Shown here: positions 36,383 through 43,152 of the stretch, in pieces
How positions within the stretch are numbered: position 1 is the first letter of the stretch
Layout: every line of letters starts with the position of its first letter
Assembly (NCBI RefSeq): GCF_900111005.1
Contig: NZ_FOFV01000006.1
Location: forward strand, 186,001 to 250,000
Length of the DNA stretch: 64,000 nt
Direction of reading: 5' to 3'
DNA from: Lentzea albida
GTDB lineage: Bacteria; Actinomycetota; Actinomycetes; Mycobacteriales; Pseudonocardiaceae
Notes under the pieces: model-generated
Seen by the model: the letters and a program-made list of their open reading frames with translations, nothing else
Told to the model about the DNA's origin: nothing
The model's database searches: none
Made by a program: the position numbers and the translations under genes

Positions 36383-36887
36383 CCAGTTCTCACCGGGTGC
36401 GGCCGCCGCCAACGCCGCGACGCCCACCTGTTGCTGTTGTTGTTGCTGCTGCGCGGTTTCCTCAGTCGGCGCGGCCGTGCACATCCCCGCGGCGCTGCAC
36501 CGGGAGACGCAGGACCTCCCGCAGCCGCGCAGCCTGCTCGTCCTGCCCGCCGCGATCTTCCCGCTGCTGGTCGTCGTGCTGCCGTTCGCCACGATGGGCG
36601 CGGTCTTCGACCTGCACTGGGGCTGGTGGCTCGGCGGCTTCGCGGCGGCGCTCGCGTGGGCCACCGCCTCCGGTTTCCTCGCCAGGTCACCGAACCCGGT
36701 GGGCAGCGTGGTCCGGTTGCTCGGCTGGTCCGCCCTGTGGTTCCTGGAGCCGTTCGTCGTGCTGTTCACGCTGGGACCGATCGCCTCCGTGGACGAGGGT
36801 GTCGCGGCGGTGGTCGGTGTGCTCTACCTCGGCGGGGCCTTGGCGCTCGGGTACAGGATCTTCCGGCGGTACCGGGGGAAGCGATGA
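36354..36887 (+). CDS. Putative TOMM precursor: poly-Cys core fused to a membrane domain
   Basis: 177 residues. Residues 1-25 are a leader-like stretch (NATAVRLPDQFSPGAAAANA), then eight consecutive Cys (26-33) after TPT and before AVSSVG, reminiscent of the CCCCC core of streptolysin S precursor. From residue 60 onward there are four hydrophobic helices (about 61-83, 89-109, 120-143, 148-168) and a basic tail RIFRRYRGKR. ATG 36354 follows GGGGGA by 3 nt. Its position between leader-binding protein and YcaO genes supports a precursor role: Cys would become thiazol(in)es. The membrane domain is not known to me in TOMM precursors. Alternative: a membrane protein with a metal-binding Cys run. 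Confidence 0.72.
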   Translation: MNATAVRLPDQFSPGAAAANAATPTCCCCCCCCAVSSVGAAVHIPAALHRETQDLPQPRSLLVLPAAIFPLLVVVLPFATMGAVFDLHWGWWLGGFAAALAWATASGFLARSPNPVGSVVRLLGWSALWFLEPFVVLFTLGPIASVDEGVAAVVGVLYLGGALALGYRIFRRYRGKR

Positions 36888-38038
36888 GGACCGTGGCGGA
36901 GGCGCTGGTCGAGCGCGCGGTCGGCTGGCGCCAGGGCGTGGTGTCGCAACTGCACCCCGTGCCGCACAGTCTGTCCGATGTGGACCTCCAAGGCTGGGCC
37001 GCGGTGCCCGAGCCGTTCGCGACGGGTGGCACGTCCGGTGGCACCACCAGGGTCGCCGCCATCGCCGAGGCCCTGGAACGCCACGCCGCCGCACGGGCAC
37101 GGCTGGAGGTCGTCACCGAGGGCGAGTGCTGGCCGCTCGAACACTTCAGCCTCCACACCGTGGAGCAGCGGGTGGCCCCGAACTACCGCTACCGCAAGGG
37201 ATACGTCAACACCCCGTACACGCGGGCGTGGACGCTCCCCGGCAACGACCCGATCCGCGTCCCCGCCGGCCTCGTGGCCCTGGACGCGTCCTACGGCCTG
37301 CCCGCGACCTCGTCCGGCCTGGCGGCGGGCCCGTCGACGACCAGCGCGCTGCTGCGCGCGGTCCAGGAACTGGTGGAGCGCGACGCGTTCACCACGACCT
37401 GGCTGCATTCCCTTGCACCGCAACGCTTCGACGCCGGCCTCCCGCACGGCGCCCAGGCGTTCGACCTCACCCCGGCCTACAGCCCGCACCCGGTGGTCGC
37501 CGTGGCGGGCTCGCTCCCGATCGCCGGCAGGCCCCGCCCGACGCTCGGACTGGCCTGCCGTGCGACCACCAAGGAGGCGGTCCGCAAGGCCTACGAGGAG
37601 TGGGTGCAGGGCACGGTCTTCGTCGAGGTGTGGCTGGCGCGCAACGGCGACGGTCCCGTCGAGGAAGCCACCGACTTCGACGAGCACGCCGCCTACTACG
37701 CCACGCACCCGGCGAAGTGGGACGACCTCCCGTGGTTCCAGGGCTTCGAGGCGGATCCGCCACCGGACGCCCAGACCCGGGGCACCACGGCTGAACTGAC
37801 CGAACTGGTGCACGCCCTCGACCGCGCGGGCATCCGGCTCGCCTACCGCGAGCTCACCACACCGGAACTCTCCGCCGTGGGCCTGCACTGCGTCCGGGTC
37901 CTGTCCCCGGACCTGGCCCCGCTGCACTCGGACCACCGCTGGCCCCACCTGGGCGGCCGCGCCGCGGAGCTCGACTGGCGCTACCCGCACGCCTCACCGG
38001 GCGCGTTCCCCAATCCCGCACCGCATCCCCTGGGGTGA
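36884..38038 (+). CDS. YcaO-family cyclodehydratase (SagD-like)
   Basis: 384 residues. YcaO ATPase that activates the peptide backbone so Cys/Ser/Thr cyclise to azolines. ATP/Mg-binding motifs: AAIAEALERHAA and AVQELVERDAF, and GGTSGGTTR near the N-terminus. The C-terminus ends NPAPHPLG, giving the PxPxP motif that marks azoline-forming YcaO proteins rather than other YcaO types. Its ATG overlaps the precursor stop (ATGA) with GGGGGAA upstream, and its stop overlaps the dehydrogenase start (GTGA). Confidence 0.88.
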   Translation: MRTVAEALVERAVGWRQGVVSQLHPVPHSLSDVDLQGWAAVPEPFATGGTSGGTTRVAAIAEALERHAAARARLEVVTEGECWPLEHFSLHTVEQRVAPNYRYRKGYVNTPYTRAWTLPGNDPIRVPAGLVALDASYGLPATSSGLAAGPSTTSALLRAVQELVERDAFTTTWLHSLAPQRFDAGLPHGAQAFDLTPAYSPHPVVAVAGSLPIAGRPRPTLGLACRATTKEAVRKAYEEWVQGTVFVEVWLARNGDGPVEEATDFDEHAAYYATHPAKWDDLPWFQGFEADPPPDAQTRGTTAELTELVHALDRAGIRLAYRELTTPELSAVGLHCVRVLSPDLAPLHSDHRWPHLGGRAAELDWRYPHASPGAFPNPAPHPLG

Positions 38039-38697
38039 AGCCGATGTTCGACGACTTCTGGGCCGCGAGCCGCTTCTCACCGCTGCACCAGCGCAGGCTG
38101 GGCGACCGCCTGCGGGACTTCCGCCCGCCGCCACAGCTCGTCGACCCGCTGGAACCGCCCACGCCCCCGGTCCCGCTCCCCCGCCCGAACGACCGGCTGC
38201 AGAAGCTCTTCCGGGCACGCAGGAGCACCCGGGAGTTCACCGGCGAGCCGCTGAGCGACAAGCAGCTCGGCGCGGTCCTGGGCGCCCTGTCCGACGACAG
38301 CGTCCCCTCCGCGGGCGGGCTGAACCCGTTGCGCTGCTACGCCTTCGTCCACGGCCGCGCGGTCCGCTACGACATCCGGCGCCACGCGCTGCAGGACCTC
38401 GGCCCGGCACCGGACGACCTGGCCCAGATCCTCGGCACCCCGTCCACACCACCGCTGACGATCGTGCTGGTGCTCGCGGACAAGGACTCGTTCGAGAAGT
38501 ACGGTGAACGCGCGGGCCGCTTCGGCCTGATCGAGGCAGGCGCCGCGGCGCAGACCATCTGCCTCCGCCTGGCGCAGGAGAAGCTCGGCGGCCACCTGCT
38601 GGGCGGAGTGGCCGACAACGAGATGCTCCACTCGCTGGGGCTGCCACGAGAACTTCGCGTGGCCACAGCAATCGCTTGCGGGCACATGATCACCTGA
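38035..38697 (+). CDS. SagB-type FMN-dependent azoline dehydrogenase
   Basis: 220 residues. Nitroreductase-fold oxidoreductase: FMN-binding RARRSTREFTGEPLSDKQLG at about 60, PSAGGLNPLRCYAFV, and EAGAAAQTICLRLAQEKLGG. In TOMM pathways this enzyme oxidises thiazolines/oxazolines to aromatic thiazoles/oxazoles. Last gene of the overlapping operon; GTG 38035 overlaps the YcaO stop, ATG 38044 is an alternative start. No transporter, leader peptidase or immunity gene follows: the next gene is a separate secreted phospholipase. Confidence 0.85.
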   Translation: MKPMFDDFWAASRFSPLHQRRLGDRLRDFRPPPQLVDPLEPPTPPVPLPRPNDRLQKLFRARRSTREFTGEPLSDKQLGAVLGALSDDSVPSAGGLNPLRCYAFVHGRAVRYDIRRHALQDLGPAPDDLAQILGTPSTPPLTIVLVLADKDSFEKYGERAGRFGLIEAGAAAQTICLRLAQEKLGGHLLGGVADNEMLHSLGLPRELRVATAIACGHMIT

Positions 38698-38781
38698 CGT
38701 TCATCAGATCGTGTCTACCGAGGACAGTCGATCACCGGCTACAACTGGGCGAGACCCTGCTCACACCCAGAGGAGCTCGCC

Positions 38782-39249
38782 ATGTCGAACACCCTGCGCT
38801 CGGCGTTCGTGGGAGCCACCGCCTCCCTCGCCCTCGTCCTCACCGGCACCCCGGCCCTCGCCGTGGACGTCGTCGCGGTCACCGACGACTACCTCTACTC
38901 GAAGTCCCTGAGCCAGTTCACAGCACTGCGCGCCCAGCAACCCAACGCGGACCAGCTCGACTGGTCGTCCGACGGCTGCTCGTACTCGCCGGACAACCCC
39001 TTCGGCTTCAAGTTCCTGCCGACGTGCCACCGCCACGACTTCGGCTACCGCAACTACAAGCGCCAGGCCCGCTGGAACGAGGCGAACAGGCTTCGCATCG
39101 ACAACAACTTCAAGGCCGACATGTACAACCAGTGCGGCTCGAACTGGGCGTGCAAGCGCACGGCCGACCTGTACTACGCGGCGGTGCGCGAGTTCGGCGG
39201 CAGCGCGAGTTCGACGGCCACGAGCATCCAGCAGGCCGGCCTGAAGTAG
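38782..39249 (+). CDS. Secreted prokaryotic phospholipase A2
   Basis: 155 residues. A Sec signal peptide with hydrophobic core ASLALVLTGTPALA (cleavage after ALA near residue 27) precedes a small PLA2 domain with the catalytic CHRHDFGYRNYK (His-Asp pair) and four Cys expected to form two disulphides. Hydrolyses the sn-2 acyl bond of phospholipids outside the cell. The ATG has AGAGGAG 6 nt upstream. An 84-bp gap separates it from the TOMM operon, so co-function is not implied. It ends 1 bp before the convergent ftsK end. Confidence 0.9.
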   Translation: MSNTLRSAFVGATASLALVLTGTPALAVDVVAVTDDYLYSKSLSQFTALRAQQPNADQLDWSSDGCSYSPDNPFGFKFLPTCHRHDFGYRNYKRQARWNEANRLRIDNNFKADMYNQCGSNWACKRTADLYYAAVREFGGSASSTATSIQQAGLK

Positions 39250-39250
39250 G

Positions 39251-41635
39251 TCACTCGTCGTCGGCGGGGCCGCCTCCGCGCATCAGGTAGACCACGTTCT
39301 CGAGCTCGTCCGGCTTGATCAGCACCTCGCGTGCCTTCGAACCCTCGGACGGCCCGACGACGCCACGGGTCTCCAGCAGGTCCATGAGGCGCCCCGCCTT
39401 CGCGAACCCGACGCGCAGCTTGCGCTGCAGCATCGACGTCGAGCCGAACTGCGACGTCACGATCAGCTCGGTGGCCTGCACCAGCAACTCGAGGTCGTCG
39501 CCGATGTCGGCGTCGATCTCCTTCTTCTCGCCGGCCTTCTGCGCGGTGACCCCGTCGGTGTACTCGGGCTGGGCCTGGTTCTTGGTGAACTCGACGATCG
39601 AGGAGATCTCCTCGTCGCCCACGAACGCGCCCTGGATGCGCACCGGCTTGCCGGCCCCCATCGGCAGGTACAGCGCGTCACCCATGCCGATCAGCTTCTC
39701 GGCGCCGGGCTGGTCCAGGATGACCCGCGAGTCCGTCAGCGACGACGTGGCGAACGCGAGCCGGGAAGGCACGTTCGTCTTGATCAGACCGGTGACGACG
39801 TCGACGGACGGCCGCTGCGTGGCCAGCACCAGGTGGATGCCGGCGGCACGGGCCTTCTGCGTGATCCGCACGATGGCGTCCTCGACGTCACGCGGCGCGG
39901 TCATCATCAGGTCGGCCAGCTCGTCGACGATCGCCATGATGTACGGGTAGGGCCGGTAGACGCGCTCGGACCCCGGCGGCGCGGTGATCTCGCCGGACTT
40001 CACCTTGCGGTTGAAGTCGTCGACGTGCCGCACCCGGTTGACCTGCATGTCCTGGTAGCGCTGCTCCATCTCCTCGACGAGCCACGCGAGCGCCGCCGCG
40101 GCCTTCTTCGGCTGCGTGATGATCGGCGTGATCAGGTGCGGGATGCCCTCGTACGGCGTCAGTTCGACCATCTTCGGGTCGATGAGGATCATCCGGACCT
40201 CGTCCGGCGTCGCGCGGGCCAGCAGCGACACCAGCATCGAGTTCACGAACGACGACTTGCCGGAACCCGTGGAACCCGCGACCAGCAGGTGCGGCATCTT
40301 CGTCAGGTTCGCGGTGACCATGTGGCCCTCGATGTCCTTGCCGAGGCCGATCACCATCGGGTGCGTGTCCTTGACGGTGGACGGCGCGCGCAGCACGTCG
40401 CCCAGGCGCACCATCTCGCGGTCGCTGTTCGGGACCTCGATGCCCACCGCGGACTTGCCGGGGATCGGGGCCAGCAGGCGGACGTTGTCCGTCGCCACGG
40501 CGTACGCGATGTTCTTGGTCAGCGCGGTGATCTTCTCGACCTTCACGCCGGGGCCGAGCTCGACCTCGTAGCGGGTGACCGTCGGGCCGCGGGTGAAACC
40601 GGTGACCTGGGCGTCGATCGAGAACTGGTCGAGGACGCCGGTGATGGCCTCGATCATCTGGTCGTTGGCCCTGCTGCGGGTCTTCGGCGCGTCGCCGTCC
40701 TTGAGCACGTCCGGCGGCGGCAGCTGGTACTCGCCCTCGACCGCGCGCACGACCAGGGCGGGGGCGGCCGCGGCCTTCTTCGACGGCTTCGGGGACGGCG
40801 GCGGGGGCTCGACCGGCTCCTCCAGCGGGAGCTCCGCCTGCGGTTCGTCCTCGGCGACGGGCTCGACGGCCTGGCGGCGGCGCGACGGGCGGCGCAGCCG
40901 GACCGGCTTCGGCTCCTCGACGGGCTCTTCCTCGTCGAACGGGGACGGCTCGGCGGGCTTGCCGGGGTGCAGCAGCGAGCGGATCCGTTCGGGCGCCTGG
41001 CGGATCGGCGTGTGCGTCACGACCAGCAGGCCGTACGCGAAGATCAGGAACAGCAGCGGCCCGGCGACCCACGGCGTGAGGCCCTGCGCGAGGAACCCTC
41101 CCGCGAGGTAGCCCAGGGCGCCGCCGGCGTCACGGCGTTCGAGCGGGTCCATCGGCAGGCCGCCGATGAGGTGGAACATGCCGAGCACACCGATGATCAT
41201 CAGGAACGACCCGATGATCAGCCGCGGCCGCGCGTCGGGCTTCGGGTCGGTGCGCATCAGCGTGACGCCGATGCCGAGCAGCACGACCGGCACGACCACC
41301 GCCGGGAACCCGACGGAGCTGCGCACGGCGACGTCCACCCACTGCCCGACCGGTCCCCCGGCCTGCCACCACACACCCGCGCCGGTGATGAACGCCAGCG
41401 CGATCAGCAGGAGGCCGAGGCCGTCACGGCGGTGTTCGGGATCCAGGTCCTTGGTGCGGCTGACGGTGCGCACGACGCTGCCGACGCCACGCCCCAAAGC
41501 ACCCCACACGGCGCTGATGGCACCGCCGCTCTTGCGCGCGGCGGGCTTTCTGGACGCGGTGGAACGCGCCCGCGGCTTCGCTGGTGCTTTGCCGCGTGAC
41601 GTGGTCTTTCTCGAAGTCCCTGTGCGCCCGGCCAT
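39251..41635 (-). CDS. ftsK: DNA translocase FtsK
   Basis: 794 residues. Basic N-terminal tail, four membrane helices (about 55-195), an acidic/Pro linker, then the motor: VAGSTGSGKSSFVNSMLVSL (Walker A), IMAIVDELADLMM (Walker B) and LATQRPSVDVVTG. The C-terminal gamma winged helix (about 720-790: TSMLQRKLRVGFAKAGRLMD) would read KOPS-like sites. Chromosome segregation at the septum. ATG 41635 was chosen; longer frame to 41701 lacks a ribosome-binding site. No terminator separates it from the convergent phospholipase gene. Confidence 0.95.
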   Translation of the reverse strand: MAGRTGTSRKTTSRGKAPAKPRARSTASRKPAARKSGGAISAVWGALGRGVGSVVRTVSRTKDLDPEHRRDGLGLLLIALAFITGAGVWWQAGGPVGQWVDVAVRSSVGFPAVVVPVVLLGIGVTLMRTDPKPDARPRLIIGSFLMIIGVLGMFHLIGGLPMDPLERRDAGGALGYLAGGFLAQGLTPWVAGPLLFLIFAYGLLVVTHTPIRQAPERIRSLLHPGKPAEPSPFDEEEPVEEPKPVRLRRPSRRRQAVEPVAEDEPQAELPLEEPVEPPPPSPKPSKKAAAAPALVVRAVEGEYQLPPPDVLKDGDAPKTRSRANDQMIEAITGVLDQFSIDAQVTGFTRGPTVTRYEVELGPGVKVEKITALTKNIAYAVATDNVRLLAPIPGKSAVGIEVPNSDREMVRLGDVLRAPSTVKDTHPMVIGLGKDIEGHMVTANLTKMPHLLVAGSTGSGKSSFVNSMLVSLLARATPDEVRMILIDPKMVELTPYEGIPHLITPIITQPKKAAAALAWLVEEMEQRYQDMQVNRVRHVDDFNRKVKSGEITAPPGSERVYRPYPYIMAIVDELADLMMTAPRDVEDAIVRITQKARAAGIHLVLATQRPSVDVVTGLIKTNVPSRLAFATSSLTDSRVILDQPGAEKLIGMGDALYLPMGAGKPVRIQGAFVGDEEISSIVEFTKNQAQPEYTDGVTAQKAGEKKEIDADIGDDLELLVQATELIVTSQFGSTSMLQRKLRVGFAKAGRLMDLLETRGVVGPSEGSKAREVLIKPDELENVVYLMRGGGPADDE

Positions 41636-41753
41636 GTCTACAAGGTAGTCCCTCGCGCCCCACCAGCCCCGTTTGCAACCGGGACGCGTGCGAAAGCTCA
41701 TGGTTCACCGGATCGTGCACGGTGTCCTCACGACACGCCGTACGCTGCCCCGC

Positions 41754-42527
41754 GTGTCCACACCGCTCTTCTGGCGCGTGCTCATGGTGGTCGACCGGGG
41801 CCTGATCGCGCTGACCGGCAAGCTCGAGGTCTCGGGCGACATCCCGCCGGAACTGCTCGGCAAGCCGTTGCTGCTGGCCTCCAACCACATCGGCAACCTC
41901 GACCCGATGGTCCTCATCGCGGCGTGCCGCAAGATCGGCGTCAACCCCCGGTTCATGCTCGCGGGCGGCCTGCTCGACGCGCCGGTCATGGGACCGGCCC
42001 TCAAGGCGTGCGGCCACCTGCGCGTCGACCGCCGGTCGGCGAACGTGGGCGAGGCGATGCACCGGGCCGTCGAGGCGTTGAACAAGGGCGGCGACCCGAT
42101 CGCCGTCTACCCCGAGGGCAGGATCAGCACGGACCCCGGCCTGTGGCCCGAGCGCGGCAAGACCGGCGTCGCCCGCATGGCGCTGGGCGGCGGCATCCCG
42201 GTCGTCCCGATCAGCCAGTGGGGCGCGCACGAGGCCGTCTACTGGGGCAACCTCAGCGTCACCGGCTGGAGGGACGTCCTGCCGTACCTGACGTCGTGGC
42301 TGCGCGCGGTGCGCAAGCGGCCGACGTTCAAGGTGCACTTCGGCAAGCCGGTGGAACTGTCGGACCTCAGGGCCGAGACCGCGGGGGACGCCCGGCGCGC
42401 CCACGAGCGGATCATGACCGCGATCACCGAGGGCTTGGTGCCGTTGCGCCTCGACGAGCCGGACGTGCCGAAGTTCCACGACCCGACGCGTCCGACGACC
42501 GGCGCCTCCCCCTGGCGGCCCGCCTGA
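41754..42527 (+). CDS. 1-acyl-sn-glycerol-3-phosphate acyltransferase-like (PlsC family)
   Basis: 257 residues. Acyltransferase motif I NHIGNLDP (HxxxxD) and motif III YPEGRIS are clear; a hydrophobic patch near the N-terminus could anchor it to the membrane. Transfers acyl groups to lysophosphatidate or a related glycerolipid. The GTG at 41754 is preferred because TACGCT (41741-41746) lies 7 nt upstream, the layout of a leaderless transcript; ATG 41700 would add 18 residues. The 3' end overlaps the convergent membrane-protein gene by 104 bp. Confidence 0.88.
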   Translation: MSTPLFWRVLMVVDRGLIALTGKLEVSGDIPPELLGKPLLLASNHIGNLDPMVLIAACRKIGVNPRFMLAGGLLDAPVMGPALKACGHLRVDRRSANVGEAMHRAVEALNKGGDPIAVYPEGRISTDPGLWPERGKTGVARMALGGGIPVVPISQWGAHEAVYWGNLSVTGWRDVLPYLTSWLRAVRKRPTFKVHFGKPVELSDLRAETAGDARRAHERIMTAITEGLVPLRLDEPDVPKFHDPTRPTTGASPWRPA

Positions 42528-43104
42528 TCGAGTAGGCGACCACCGTCACGAGCATCGTCAGCGGCATCGGGTTGCCCATCCACAGCCCGAGACCGAGGTC
42601 GACCAACGGGATCGTCAGCGCCAGCACGAACGCCTTGGTGCTCGCCGTGGGCAGCTTGACCTTCGGGTCCGCCCACGGCGTGCGCCCCCACGGCTTCGCG
42701 ACGCTGAGCCACGTCTGGAAGGCGAACCCGGCGACCATGAGTGCGGTCCCGACCGGTGTCCACGCGCTGACGTCACCGTTCGCCGCGGCTTCGAGCCTGC
42801 CGCTGAGCACGAAGATCCCGACGTGGAGCTGCACGACGGTGATCACGAACTTCCCCAGCACCCACCAGTGCTTGAAGTAACCCCACGGCGTCGTGGCGCT
42901 GAGCATCATGCCGCTGAACGCGCTGGTGGCGCCCATGAACGCGAGCACGTGGTGGTCCAGCACCCGCGCCATCCTGAAAGCGTTGACGTCACCCGTCTTC
43001 AGGCCGTAGAGCAGCAACGTGAACAGTGCGAGCGCCTGGCTCAGCCAGCCGACCGACGTCACGACGTGCAGCCACACCAACAGTGTTCGAGCGCGCTTCT
43101 GCAT
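42424..43104 (-). CDS. Four-helix integral membrane protein of unknown function
   Basis: 226 residues with about four or five hydrophobic helices (roughly 7-35, 48-70, 78-100, 118-135, 160-190). N-terminal RTLLVWLHVVTSVGWLSQAL resembles DUF2269-like/cytochrome-related membrane proteins, with conserved-looking His residues in HHVLAFMG and HWWVLGK; no firm family. The C-terminal 33 residues are a low-complexity Arg/Ser/Ala tail encoded entirely opposite the 3' end of the PlsC-type gene, so this end may be a passive extension. ATG start at 43104. Confidence 0.7.
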   Translation of the reverse strand: MQKRARTLLVWLHVVTSVGWLSQALALFTLLLYGLKTGDVNAFRMARVLDHHVLAFMGATSAFSGMMLSATTPWGYFKHWWVLGKFVITVVQLHVGIFVLSGRLEAAANGDVSAWTPVGTALMVAGFAFQTWLSVAKPWGRTPWADPKVKLPTASTKAFVLALTIPLVDLGLGLWMGNPMPLTMLVTVVAYSIRRAARGRRRSSDASGRGTSARPARRGATAPSPR

Positions 43105-43152
43105 GATGAGTAGTGTGCCTACACATCAGCGCGAGCACATCCGGGATCACCC

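Noticed and set aside
36428-36451. TGT/TGC run as a simple triplet repeat or sequencing artefact
   Set aside because: Cys codons alternate irregularly (TGT TGC TGT TGT TGT TGC TGC TGC), the frame is maintained through a long membrane domain, and neighbours are azole-forming enzymes, so a functional Cys core is more likely.
36477-36887. Separate membrane-protein gene starting at an internal GTG after the Cys run
   Set aside because: The in-frame GTG has no ribosome-binding site or leaderless -10, while the ATG at 36354 has GGGGGA; a single fused product is the simpler reading.
38782-39249. Phospholipase A2 as part of the TOMM operon
   Set aside because: It has an 84-bp gap, its own ribosome-binding site and a typical stand-alone secreted PLA2 structure, whereas all TOMM genes overlap.
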